In this document: piece after piece, positions 50,614 through 59,344 of the stretch
Layout: every line of letters begins with the position of its first letter
Numbering within the stretch: the stretch's first letter is position 1
Assembly: GCA_046727735.1 (NCBI GenBank)
Contig: JBKPDF010000045.1
Location: forward strand, 13,551 to 77,550
DNA: 64,000 nucleotides
Source: AP-16 sp046727735
Lineage (GTDB): Bacteria; Pseudomonadota; Alphaproteobacteria; Rhizobiales; Xanthobacteraceae
Direction: 5' to 3'
The notes under the pieces: model-generated
What the model was told of the DNA's origin: nothing
Database searches by the model: none
What the model saw: the letters and a program-made list of their open reading frames with translations, nothing else
Position numbers and translations under genes: made by a program

Positions 50614-51888
50614 ATGCGGGCCGAGGGCAGATCGGTCAAGAACATGGCGAGGAAGTCGAGAGCAGGAAGCGCGGCGGAAGATTCCGCGGCCCTGACCCGT
50701 TGCGCGCTCGTGGCGGGGCTCGCTGCCGCGCTCTTGGCGTGGCCGGGGAATCGCGCGGATGCAGCTCGGCTGCACGGTACGGCGGCGCAGTCGGCCAAGG
50801 AAGCGGTCGAGAAATCCCGGCCGGCACCCAAAGGGCCGCTGCAAATCATCATCTCGATCGCCGACCAGAAAATTTCCGTCTACAGCGGCGACGTGCTGAT
50901 CGCCCGCTCCGAAGTCTCGACGGGAGTCCCCGATCATCCGACGCCGACGGGCGTGTTCACCGTGATTCAGAAGCAGCGCTGGCACCGCTCGAACCTCTAC
51001 AGCGCGGCGCCAATGCCGTTCATGCAGCGGATCACGTGGTCGGGGGTCGCGCTGCACGCCGGCGTCCTGCCGGGCCATCCGGCGTCGCACGGCTGCATCC
51101 GCCTCACCGAGGAATTTGCGGTCCGGCTGTGGCATCTCACCAAGCTCAGTAACCGGGTGATCATCGCGCGCGACGAGGTGGTGCCGGTCGAGATTTCCCA
51201 TCCGCAACTGTTCGCACAGCGCAAGCCCGACGCAGTGGCGATCGTTGCGCCCGCCGAGGCGCGCAAGACCGCGCAGGCCATGATCGCTCCCGAGGCCGAC
51301 TTCATCCGGCCGGTCAACGCGGTCGGGATCGTGGGCGAAGCAAGCGGGCCGAGCGCGCCGGCAGCGACCGAGCGCACGCCGGGGCCCGAGACCGGAAGCG
51401 TGGAACCGAAACCGCCGGCCAAGGTCGCGCCGATTTCCGTTTTCATCAGCCGCAAGCAGGGCAAGCTCCTGGTCCGGCAGGACAACGCGCCGCTGTTCGA
51501 GTCGGACGTGACGATCCGCGATCCGGAGCGGCCGATCGGCACCCACGTCTTCACGGCCATCGAACGCAAGGATAACGGCACCATGCGCTGGACCGTGGTG
51601 TCGTTCCCGGACGAGACTGCGCGCCGGTCCGAGCCGGTGCGGGAGGAACCCGCAAAACATCGCGGCCGGGAGCGCGAAGCAAAGCGCGCAAAACCCGCAA
51701 AACCCGCAATGCCGCTGCGTCCGTCCCCGGCGCGGGCGAACGCCGCGCTCGAGCGCATCGATATCCCGCCCGAGGCCGGCGACCGCATCTCCGAATTGCT
51801 GTCGCCAAAATCCTCGTTGATCGTCTCCGATCAGCCGCTCAGCGACGAGACCGATACCGACACGGATTTTATCGTGCTGGTGCGATGA
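50614..51888 (+). CDS. L,D-transpeptidase (YkuD domain) with extended C-terminus
   Basis: 424 residues. Signal/anchor LVAGLAAALLAWPGNRADA, YkuD domain at about 76-185 with catalytic HAGVLPGHPASHGCIRL (Cys161). A second beta-type segment, ISVFISRKQGKLLVRQDNAPLF, resembles a YkuD start (a degenerate repeat of IISIADQKISVYSGDVLIARSE) without its own SHGC, followed by a Lys/Pro/Arg-rich tail. It makes 3-3 peptidoglycan or lipoprotein cross-links in the periplasm. Possible start ATG 50644. The tail and half-repeat are unlike short YkuD proteins. Confidence 0.87.
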   Translation: MRAEGRSVKNMARKSRAGSAAEDSAALTRCALVAGLAAALLAWPGNRADAARLHGTAAQSAKEAVEKSRPAPKGPLQIIISIADQKISVYSGDVLIARSEVSTGVPDHPTPTGVFTVIQKQRWHRSNLYSAAPMPFMQRITWSGVALHAGVLPGHPASHGCIRLTEEFAVRLWHLTKLSNRVIIARDEVVPVEISHPQLFAQRKPDAVAIVAPAEARKTAQAMIAPEADFIRPVNAVGIVGEASGPSAPAATERTPGPETGSVEPKPPAKVAPISVFISRKQGKLLVRQDNAPLFESDVTIRDPERPIGTHVFTAIERKDNGTMRWTVVSFPDETARRSEPVREEPAKHRGREREAKRAKPAKPAMPLRPSPARANAALERIDIPPEAGDRISELLSPKSSLIVSDQPLSDETDTDTDFIVLVR

Positions 51889-52052
51889 ACGCGCCCGTTG
51901 CCGGCATCGGTCAGGACTCGGCAACTATATTAGTGCGCAAACTGCCGCGCGCCGGCGGCATGTCACGGCGTCCGGTCAAAAAATCGTCGCGCCGAGCGTA
52001 GCGCCCGGCGCGACGAAACTGCGGATCGGAGCTGCGCCGGTGATTGCGCCGC

Positions 52053-52580
52053 TTATTGCGTCCGCGCCGGCGGACTAGACGGACGAGGCGTGGTAGCGCC
52101 GGGCCCGCCCGCGACCGGCGGCTTCGGCGGGGGCGGCGTCAGCGGCTTGAAGTCGGGCGCCTGCTGCAGCTCCTCCTTGGAGAAATGCATCGAGATCCGG
52201 TCGTTGCCGTCGCTGTCGCGGCTCAACTGCAGCGACTTGAACGACACCGCCACGTTCTTCGAGCCGATGCCGAGGAAGCCGCCGACACCGATCACGGCCG
52301 CGAGCACGTTGCCGCTTTTCTCCATCAGCAGATCGTTGATACTTCCGACCGTCTGGTTGTCGGAGCCGCCGACCTTGGCGCCGATCAGGTTCTTGGACGC
52401 CAGCCATTGGTCCTTGCCCTGCTCGGCGATGAAGCCGGGCTTGGCATTCTCGGTCGCGGTGGTGCTCGGCGTCGCGGCCGGAGCCTGCGCGCTCGGGGCA
52501 GGCGGCGTCGGGGTTTGTGCCAGCGCCGGCGCCAGCAACAGCATTGCCGCGGCGCTGATCATGAGGGATCGTTTCAGCAT
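52053..52580 (-). CDS. Secreted PRC-barrel domain protein
   Basis: 175 residues from ATG 52580 (GGGAGAACC upstream). Signal peptide (LMISAAAMLLLAPALA), Pro/Thr/Ala linker, then a PRC-barrel at about 65-135: WLASKNLIGAKVGGSDNQTVGSINDLLMEKSGNVLAAVIGVGG and FLGIGSKNVAVSFKSLQ. Such proteins in Rhizobiales are stress-induced and localise to periplasm. It carries an EcfG-type promoter. Confidence 0.87.
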   Translation of the reverse strand: MLKRSLMISAAAMLLLAPALAQTPTPPAPSAQAPAATPSTTATENAKPGFIAEQGKDQWLASKNLIGAKVGGSDNQTVGSINDLLMEKSGNVLAAVIGVGGFLGIGSKNVAVSFKSLQLSRDSDGNDRISMHFSKEELQQAPDFKPLTPPPPKPPVAGGPGATTPRPSSPPARTQ

Positions 52581-52628
52581 GAGGTTCTCCCATTGCGAGG
52601 GATGCGACGAAAACTCTAACGGCGACAA

Positions 52629-52654
52629 AACGTCTCGCGCGCCCGCGGTGTTCC
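52629..52654 (-). promoter_or_regulatory. EcfG-type general stress promoter
   Basis: On the minus strand GGAAC (52654-52650), a 17-nt spacer and CGTT (52632-52629): a perfect match to the alphaproteobacterial general-stress consensus, about 48 bp before the PRC-barrel gene start. Confidence 0.75.
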
Positions 52655-52793
52655 GTGCGTGCCGGCAGCTGGCAGGAGAGGTTCCAGAACGGTTTCAAAT
52701 CGGGCATTTATGCTGATAATGCCGTGCTGCAGCAGCAGCCTGTTCACCGGCTGCGGCCCTCATTTCGATCTGATGCAACGCCCTCCACCGCAA

Positions 52794-53966
52794 ATGGAAA
52801 ACACCAACATGATCGAGCCTGGCGTCTATCGGTATCCACGGATGGAGCGCGTCGCGTTCGGTCATCCTTGGAAAGATATTTTGATCGAGGAGGTCGAGCG
52901 GCTCGGCGCCCGGCACGTCTTCGTGATGGCCAGCAAGAGCCTCGCGGCTGCCATTTCCATTCCCGGAACGCTGCCCGGCTTGCTGGGCGGGCGCTTCGCC
53001 GGTTTGGCGACCGGCATCCGTGCCCACACCCCGCGAGAGGACGTGCTCGCGGCCGCCACGCAGGCCCGCGATGTGGGCGCAGATCTGATCGTGACCGTCG
53101 GCGGCGGCTCGGTGACCGATGCCGGCAAGATGGTGGCGCTCGCACTCGCGGCCGGTGTGCGGGACGTGAAGGCCTTCGATCCTCTGCGACCCGGCCAGCC
53201 GGGTCTGGAAAAAATCCGCGAGCTTGCGGTGCGCACGATCGCGATCCCGACGACGCTGTCCGGCGGCGAGTTCACCCCGATCGCGGGGTGCACCGACCTC
53301 GCCAGGCGGCTGAAAGAGGGGTTCTTTCATGCCGAGATGATCCCGCGGACCGTGATCCTCGATCCGCGCATTACGCCGCACACCCCGATGCAGCTCTGGC
53401 TCTCGACCGGAATCCGCGCGGTCGACCACGCGGTCGAGACGCTGTGCTCGATAAATCCGCAGCCGCTGTTCGAAGCGACCAGCGCGCATGCGCTGGGGCT
53501 CTTGCAGCACGGGCTCGCCCGCACCAAGAACGAGCCGGCGGATCTCGACGCGCGGCTCGAGAGCATGCTCGGCGTATGGCTCTCGCTGGTGGGCATCCAA
53601 TCGGGAGCTCCGATGGCGGCAAGCCACGGCATCGGCCACGTGCTCGGCGGCACCGCCGGCGTGCCGCACGGCATCACCTCGTGCGTGATGCTGCCGCACG
53701 TGCTGCGCTGGAACAAAACGGTCAACGCCGATCGCCAGGCGCTGGTCAGCGCCGCGTTTGGAAAGCCCGAGGCCGATGCCGGCGACCTCGTCGCCGATCT
53801 CGTGCGCAAGCTCGAATTGCCGGCGCGGCTGCGCGACGTCGGCGTGACCCGGGAGCAGCTCGACCTGATCGCACAAAACAGCATGCACGACCGGGCGATC
53901 GCCACGAACCCACGGAGGATCCGCGGGCCCGAGGACGTGCGCGAAATCCTCGATCGCGCGTGGTGA
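52794..53966 (+). CDS. Iron-containing alcohol dehydrogenase (maleylacetate reductase-like)
   Basis: About 390 residues from ATG 52794 (ATG 52809 is possible). Nucleotide site GGGSVTDAGK near 100, metal-site histidines in AVDHAVETLC, SHGIGHVLGG and PHGITSCVMLPHVL. This is the subfamily of maleylacetate reductase and related dehydrogenases that close aromatic degradation. Single gene; promoter region is shared with the divergent PRC-barrel gene, about 210 bp apart. Confidence 0.87.
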   Translation: MENTNMIEPGVYRYPRMERVAFGHPWKDILIEEVERLGARHVFVMASKSLAAAISIPGTLPGLLGGRFAGLATGIRAHTPREDVLAAATQARDVGADLIVTVGGGSVTDAGKMVALALAAGVRDVKAFDPLRPGQPGLEKIRELAVRTIAIPTTLSGGEFTPIAGCTDLARRLKEGFFHAEMIPRTVILDPRITPHTPMQLWLSTGIRAVDHAVETLCSINPQPLFEATSAHALGLLQHGLARTKNEPADLDARLESMLGVWLSLVGIQSGAPMAASHGIGHVLGGTAGVPHGITSCVMLPHVLRWNKTVNADRQALVSAAFGKPEADAGDLVADLVRKLELPARLRDVGVTREQLDLIAQNSMHDRAIATNPRRIRGPEDVREILDRAW

Positions 53967-54059
53967 GACGACCCGTCGACGTCGGCTCTGGAACAGGCGG
54001 ACTCCAGCGGGGGCGTCAATGCGAGGCGTCGCGCCCCTGCTGCACCTGGCTCGACGGAC

Positions 54060-54686
54060 TCAGAGAGAACAAATAGAGGCGACGACTTCCTTTGTCGTGA
54101 CAATAGCGGTGGCGTAGTTCGGCATGTTGACGTTGAGCGCGGCGTGCATCATCTCGTCCGAGTAATCCGCCGTCGCGTCTCTTACCACGGTGACCTCGTA
54201 GCCGAGTTCGGCGGCATAGCGCACGGTCGCTTCGATGCAGGTATGCGCGATCAGGCCGATGACGATCAGCTGATGGATGCCGTGCTTCTTGAGCTGCAAA
54301 TCCAGGTCGGTGTTGGCGAAACCGCTGGAGCACCAATGTTCCTGCGCGACGATCTCACCCGGCGCCGGCACGAATTCGGCGCGGAATTCACCGCCCCAGG
54401 TGCGGTATTCGAAGCTCTTGTGTTGCCACGCCGCCCTCTGGATAGGCGCGACGTACTTCCACGTCTCGTAATCGCCCGGACGGTAGCGATGATGCATGGC
54501 ATAGAAGACCCGAAGCTTCGTCTTGCGCGCGGCATTCAGAACTTCCAGCATATGGGGAACGCAGTTGTTGGCTTCGGCAACAGCTTTGATGCGAGGCCAG
54601 ATCTTGCCGCCTTCTGAAATGAAGTCGTTATACGGATCGACCACCAGCAGCGCGGTGATGCCCTTGTCGTACGTCGGGGTATCCAC
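54060..54686 (-). CDS. Isochorismatase-like cysteine hydrolase
   Basis: About 208 residues from GTG 54686 (GGAGGAAACACC just upstream; the ATG at 54737 has no such site). Asp17 in LLVVDPYNDF and Cys150 in LIAHTCIEATVRYAAELGY are two members of the Asp-Lys-Cys triad. The usual Lys in the V-x-K-x-x-x-S-A-F region reads AQEHWCSSGFANTDLD, i.e. Lys is missing and Glu or His stands near. Family members hydrolyse N-carbamoyl compounds, nicotinamide or isochorismate. Substrate unknown. Confidence 0.82.
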   Translation of the reverse strand: MDTPTYDKGITALLVVDPYNDFISEGGKIWPRIKAVAEANNCVPHMLEVLNAARKTKLRVFYAMHHRYRPGDYETWKYVAPIQRAAWQHKSFEYRTWGGEFRAEFVPAPGEIVAQEHWCSSGFANTDLDLQLKKHGIHQLIVIGLIAHTCIEATVRYAAELGYEVTVVRDATADYSDEMMHAALNVNMPNYATAIVTTKEVVASICSL

Positions 54687-55205
54687 GGTGTTTCCTCCTG
54701 CATTGGCCGAATTGTCGCAGGACGAGTGGATGCTCATTCATGTAAGGCACTCTCTGTTCTGCGACCTGTATCAAACCAGCCACTTTCAAAATCAGATTCG
54801 CAATCGTCTCAGGTTGCGATATTAGCGAATGTGTCTCGTCTTCACTCGATCGTCTTGGCAACCATTCGCGTTGCCATGCGCTCGAGGTCAAGATTGATGG
54901 TCCGATCCTCCGATAGTGGCGCAAACGCCCAAAGCACCAAGAGCCTGCACAGTGGCACGAAATCTCATGATCCTTTTCCTGTCGGAGCCGGACTGACACA
55001 ATCAGATTAGCTCTGATCTCGTGGGATATCACTTGACGGCCGCCAGTCAGTCTACGCTGTTCGGCAGATCGACACAATGTCCGTCGTCGAGTCAAAGGCG
55101 AAGTAGTCCCTTTGAGCATATGTTTTCTCAGTTGCGTCCAAAAGCCGGCACTGTGGCTGGCGCTCGCTAACGCGATCGTCTGAGAGGCCATGATCCACGG
55201 CTCCC
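54687..55205. other. Gene-poor region, no intact gene
   Basis: Short open frames on both strands (for example minus 55052-55240 and plus 54726-55010) show no family pattern, signal peptide or ribosome site. Base use looks less GC-rich than the flanking genes. Together with the transposase remnant at 55206, it looks like debris of an old insertion. Confidence 0.5.
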
Positions 55206-55375
55206 GCATTGAAGGTGCGATTCATTCGCCACGACCTCACCGACTTTGAGTGGACTGCCAGCGGACGATGTTGGCGAAGAAGCCGTGCCGCATGTTGGCG
55301 ATAGGCAGGTGCTGATGATGCAGTGGTGCGCGGTTGCGGATCTGCCGAGGCGTGGCCGCGATACTACTTATGAAA
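55206..55375 (+). mobile_element. Degenerate IS5-family transposase remnant
   Basis: From GTG 55215 the frame reads VRFIRHDLTDFEWTA, the usual start of IS5/IS427-type transposases, then breaks at a stop. Continuation pieces appear in other frames, ending with a sequence resembling GAPWRDLP (GATCTGCCGAGGCGTGGCC). About 55 of the first 70 codons remain, with several indels and no terminal repeats visible. Not functional. Confidence 0.6.
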
Positions 55376-55460
55376 CGCCATTACCCTCCGGGCAGGCTCG
55401 ACAATCCGCGCGAAAATCCTTAATGCCGGCGTTCCCGCCGATGGCCTGCAAGGAATGACC

Positions 55461-56090
55461 ATGATCGATCTTTACACCTGGACGACGCCGAACGGCCGCA
55501 AGGTTTCCATTGCGCTCGAGGAGCTCGGATTGCCCTACACGGCGCACCCGATCGACATTTCCAAGGGCGAGCAGTTCCAGCCGGAGTTCCTGAAGATCAG
55601 CCCCAACAACCGCATCCCGGCGATCGTCGATCGCGACACCGGATTCCACCTGATGGAATCCGGCGCGATCCTCATGTATTTCGCGGAAAAGACCGGCAAG
55701 CTGATGCCGAGGGAGGAGCTTCCGCGCTACCGCGTCATCGAATGGCTGATGTGGCAGATGGGCGGGATCGGGCCGATGCTCGGCCAAGTTCATCATTTCG
55801 TCAAATACAACAAGGGCAAGGCGCCGTATGCCGAGGAGCGTTACCTGAAAGAGGCGCACCGGCTCTACGGGGTGCTCGACCGGCGCCTCGCGGACCGCGA
55901 ATACGTTGCCGACGGCTATTCCATCGCCGACATCGCGATCTGGCCGTGGATCTCCCGCTACGAATGGCAGACCATCGCGCTCGACCAATATCCCAACGTG
56001 AAGCGCTGGTACGTGGCGATCGCGAAACGCCCCGCGGTCGAGCGCGGCTATCAGGTGCCGAAGAAGGTGAACGAGATCCCGATGCCGTGA
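55461..56090 (+). CDS. Glutathione S-transferase family protein (YfcG/YghU-like)
   Basis: 209 residues. N-domain: YTWTTPNGRKVSIALEELGLPY, SPNNRIPAIVD, MESGAILMYFAEKTGKL. C-domain: DRRLADREYVADGYSIADIAIWPW. These YfcG/YghU-type (Nu class) GSTs are disulfide-bond reductases of glutathione disulfide; a Thr/Asn near TTPNG replaces Ser/Tyr. ATG 55461 has AAGGA 7 nt upstream. No close operon partner; a second GST is convergent on the other side. Confidence 0.87.
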   Translation: MIDLYTWTTPNGRKVSIALEELGLPYTAHPIDISKGEQFQPEFLKISPNNRIPAIVDRDTGFHLMESGAILMYFAEKTGKLMPREELPRYRVIEWLMWQMGGIGPMLGQVHHFVKYNKGKAPYAEERYLKEAHRLYGVLDRRLADREYVADGYSIADIAIWPWISRYEWQTIALDQYPNVKRWYVAIAKRPAVERGYQVPKKVNEIPMP

Positions 56091-56291
56091 GCTGGAATGG
56101 ACCGGATGCGCGTGCCGCCCCCGCCCCGGAATGCCTCGGATCCCGGTGATCCCCTTTGCAATCCTACCGCTCAGCCAATGGTCCAGGCACGGCCGGTAGG
56201 GGCTCACGCCGCAACCGATCGGACGATGCTGCTCGCAACATGCCGCCCGATTGGTTCATGGTGCGCCTCGCCCACGCCGTAGGATGCGGGC

Positions 56292-56939
56292 CTACTTCCC
56301 GGGGTGCCAACCGCTCCGCTCGGCTTCGGAAGCCGAATAGGCGGCGCGGGCAAATGACGACAGCGCCTCACAGTGCCGACAATGCGCGTCGAGAACAGGC
56401 GATGGGCGGCGATCGAGAAAGCTGCGATGCTTCTCGATCATGTAGGTAAACGCGATCGCGGTCGTGAGGTCGGCGCGGGACATCCGATTGCCGACCAGCC
56501 ATGGCGACGGCGAGAGTTTTTCGAGCCATGACAGCGCCGAGTCGATCTGGCGCTCCACCCGCGCGACGATCGCAGCGTCGCGTTTTGCCGGGTCGCGTCG
56601 CGCAAATTCGTAACCACGCTCGTACAGCTTTTCCGCGAGCCCGGTTGCGACCGCGTCGATACGCAGCACCACGCGCCGCACGGGTTCGCCGGACGGCACC
56701 AACCGCCGATCGGGCGCGACGAGCGAGTCGAGATAGTCGAGGATGGCGCGGCTGTCGAACAGACGCTCACCATCGTCGAGCTGCAGCACCGGCACCTTGC
56801 CCAGCGGATTGATTGTCAACATCGCGTCGAAATCGGTGAACACTGACAACACGCGGCGTTCGAAAGGCAGGTCATAGCAGTGCAGAGTCACCGCTACTCG
56901 GCGGACGAATGGCGAGTCGTATTGCCCGATGAGGATCAT
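56292..56939 (-). CDS. Glutathione S-transferase family protein
   Basis: 215 residues from ATG 56939. N-domain ILIGQYDSPFVRRVAVTLHCYDLPFE, NPLGKVPVLQLDDGERLFDSRAILDYLD; C-domain WLVGNRMSRADLTTAIAFTY. Serine in YDSPFVRR is the likely glutathione-activating residue. Distinct from the YfcG-like GST next to it; convergent with it, gap 200 bp. Confidence 0.87.
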   Translation of the reverse strand: MILIGQYDSPFVRRVAVTLHCYDLPFERRVLSVFTDFDAMLTINPLGKVPVLQLDDGERLFDSRAILDYLDSLVAPDRRLVPSGEPVRRVVLRIDAVATGLAEKLYERGYEFARRDPAKRDAAIVARVERQIDSALSWLEKLSPSPWLVGNRMSRADLTTAIAFTYMIEKHRSFLDRRPSPVLDAHCRHCEALSSFARAAYSASEAERSGWHPGK

Positions 56940-56994
56940 GATTGCCGGTTGCCTGTGCTTGCGAGCTGGACCGGGAGGCAACCGGAGCATTCCA

Positions 56995-57348
56995 CTAGGT
57001 GCTTCCTCCGCGCTTCCCGCTTCCCGGTTCCTGGCCGCCCGGCTTTTCCAGCATCAGGTGGCCCTGCCGCTCGATGAACGGCCGCACCTGCTCGGCCAGC
57101 ATGCCGAGCAGCCACGGCAGCTGTACTTCGACCCGCACATGATCTTCGGCAACATCGATCGTCCCGGTCGTCGTCTGGCCCAAAATTCCCGCGCGGAAAT
57201 CGAGATGGTCGCCGGACCAGTTCTCCTCGATGACCGCGAGCTTTTCGCCGAACGTCGTGCGGGCGCGCCCGAACCCGGATTTCAGGCGCCGGAGCGCCTC
57301 CTCCTTGCCGAGCTGGTGGGGAATGGAAACGACGAGGGGGCGGGACAT
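56995..57348 (-). CDS. Polyhydroxyalkanoic acid system (PHA_gran_rgn) family protein
   Basis: 117 residues from ATG 57348. Pattern: VVSIPHQLGKEEALRRLKSG, WSGDHLDFRAGILGQTTTGTIDVAEDHVRVEVQLPWLLGMLAEQV, typical of the family that occurs beside phasin/PHA genes. Its role in PHA granules is only inferred from neighbours in other genomes; no phaC/phaP gene is in this window. Confidence 0.82.
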   Translation of the reverse strand: MSRPLVVSIPHQLGKEEALRRLKSGFGRARTTFGEKLAVIEENWSGDHLDFRAGILGQTTTGTIDVAEDHVRVEVQLPWLLGMLAEQVRPFIERQGHLMLEKPGGQEPGSGKRGGST

Positions 57349-57354
57349 GGTGGG

Positions 57355-57452
57355 ATCCAGACGGCGGACGATAGAGGACGGACGACGGATAACCCATCGG
57401 CCCCTCGATTTGATCCTAATCTGTCCTCTGTCTTCTGTCGTCCGTCTATCTG
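57355..57452. repeat. Imperfect inverted repeat with GGACGACGGA units
   Basis: ACGGCGGACGATAGAGGACGGACGACGGAT on one side and CTGTCCTCTGTCTTCTGTCGTCCGTCTATC on the other can pair imperfectly around an AT-richer centre (CGATTTGATCCTAATC). It sits between the PHA-type gene and the end of the gamma-glutamyltransferase gene, both minus strand. Looks like a scattered intergenic repeat different from the CTCTCCC family. Confidence 0.6.
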
Positions 57453-59245
57453 CCGGCCGCGTAACCTTGCATGCCGCGCGGATTGGCGGCGGCGCGACGC
57501 CGGCCGCCCTCGCGCGACGCTGCCGTGAGGCGGCCTTCCGACCAGTCAGGCCCAACCTCGACGAGATGGCCGCGGCGCTCGAGCTCGCGCACGGTCGCTT
57601 GCGGCAGCCGGCCCTCGACGACGAGCACGCCCGGCCGAGCGGTGCGCGGCCAGAACGAGCTCGGAAAATGCTCGGTGTGCCACGCTGGCGCGTCGATCGC
57701 CTCCTGCAAGTTCATGCCCGCGTGGACATGACGCAGCAAGAACTGGGTCGTCCATTGGTCCTGCTGGTCGCCGCCAGGCGTGCCCCAGGCGAGGTAGGGT
57801 TCGCCGTCGCGTAGCGCGAGCGTCGGCGACAGCGTGGTGCGCGGGCGCTTGCCGGGCGCGAGGCCGGCCGGATGGCTCTCGTCGAGCCAGAACATCTGCG
57901 CCCGCGTCCCCAGGCAGAAGCCGAGCTCCGGCACGACCGGGGACGACTGCAGCCAGCCGCCGGACGGTGTCGAGGACACCATGTTGCCGGCGCGATCGAT
58001 GATGTCGAAATGCACGGTATCGCCGCGCACCTGCCCGATGCGGCCGACCGTCGGCTCGCCGGCTCCGTAGGCGCTGACCGCGGCGCGCTCGCCGGGCTCG
58101 CGCTGCAGTTCTATGACCGCGCCGAACCCTTCGACCGAGCCGGGCCTGAGCTCGAGCGAGGCGGTTTCGCCGATCAATTTACGCCGCTCGGCGTTGTAGG
58201 CCTCCGAGAGCAGCGTCGCCATCGGCACCTCGACGAAATCCGGATCGCCGTAAAAGCTCTCGCGATCGGCGTAGGCGAGCTTGGCGGCCTCGACCTGAAG
58301 GTGGATGAAATCCGGCCCGGTCGGATCGAGCCCGTCGAGATCGAAGCCTTTGAGCAGCGCCAGCTGCTGCAGCAGCACCGGCCCCTGGCTCCAGGGTCCG
58401 GCCTTGCACACCGTGTAGCGGCCATAGGCGAATGTCAGCGGCGGCTCGACCCGAGCCGCGAATTTCGCCATGTCGGCGCCCCTGAGCACGCCGGCATGCG
58501 CGGTGCCGCTCGTGTCCATGTGCGGCTTTCGGCAAAACGCATCGATCGCCTCGGCCACGAAGCCCTGGGACCAAACTTTGCGCGCGCGCTCGATCTGCGC
58601 CGCGCGATCGGTGCCGGCGCTCTCGGCTTCGCGCAGGATGCGGCGGTAGGTCTGCGCCAGCGCCGGATTGGCAAACAGCGCGCCGGGTTCGGGCACCTTT
58701 CCGCCCGGCAGATACACGGCCGCGGAACTCGGCCAGTGCTGGCGGAACAAATCCGCGACGGTCGCGATCGTGGCGCTCGCGCGTTCGACGAGAGGAAAGC
58801 CGTCGCCGGCATAGGCGATCGCCGGGGCAAGCACGTCGCCGAGGCGCAGCGTGCCGTAATCGCGCAGCAGCAGCATCCAGGTGTCGAACGCGCCGGGCAC
58901 GCAAGCGGCGAGCAGGCCGCTGCCCGGCACCATGTCGAGGCCGAGCGCGCGGTAATGCGCGATCGTGGCGCCGGCCGGCGCCGGTCCCTGGCCGCAGATG
59001 ACCTCGGTGCGGCCGCGGCGTGCGTCATGCAGGATCACCGGCACGTCGCCGCCCGGGCCGTTGAGATGCGGCTCGACCACCTGCAGCGTGAACGCGGTCG
59101 CGACCGCCGCATCGAAGGCATTGCCGCCTTTTTCAAGGGCGGCCATCCCGACCGCCGTTGCGATCCAATGGGTCGAGGCCACGACCCCGAACGTGCCGTC
59201 GATCTCGGGACGCGTGGTGAACGGGTTCGGATTGATGGCTTTCAT
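57446..59245 (-). CDS. Gamma-glutamyltransferase family protein (Ntn hydrolase)
   Basis: 599 residues from ATG 59245. N-terminal VVASTHWIATAVGMAALEKGGNAFDAAVATAF and NGPGGDVPVILHD are the GGT signature. The autocatalytic nucleophile is Thr410 in RGDTVHFDIIDRAGNMVSSTPS; then LSPTLALRDGEPYLAWGTPGGD. No obvious export signal; longer in-frame starts exist but look random. The family splits glutathione or gamma-glutamyl amides, and some are acylases or cephalosporin-type hydrolases. Stand-alone. Confidence 0.9.
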   Translation of the reverse strand: MKAINPNPFTTRPEIDGTFGVVASTHWIATAVGMAALEKGGNAFDAAVATAFTLQVVEPHLNGPGGDVPVILHDARRGRTEVICGQGPAPAGATIAHYRALGLDMVPGSGLLAACVPGAFDTWMLLLRDYGTLRLGDVLAPAIAYAGDGFPLVERASATIATVADLFRQHWPSSAAVYLPGGKVPEPGALFANPALAQTYRRILREAESAGTDRAAQIERARKVWSQGFVAEAIDAFCRKPHMDTSGTAHAGVLRGADMAKFAARVEPPLTFAYGRYTVCKAGPWSQGPVLLQQLALLKGFDLDGLDPTGPDFIHLQVEAAKLAYADRESFYGDPDFVEVPMATLLSEAYNAERRKLIGETASLELRPGSVEGFGAVIELQREPGERAAVSAYGAGEPTVGRIGQVRGDTVHFDIIDRAGNMVSSTPSGGWLQSSPVVPELGFCLGTRAQMFWLDESHPAGLAPGKRPRTTLSPTLALRDGEPYLAWGTPGGDQQDQWTTQFLLRHVHAGMNLQEAIDAPAWHTEHFPSSFWPRTARPGVLVVEGRLPQATVRELERRGHLVEVGPDWSEGRLTAASREGGRRRAAANPRGMQGYAAGR

Positions 59246-59344
59246 GCGGTGCCTGCCTCGGCAATTCGCGCACACCCTAGCATGCGGAGCGGCGCGGGTC
59301 GTATCGCTGTATCCTCGGCAAAGCAACGCGAGGGCGTCATCCGT

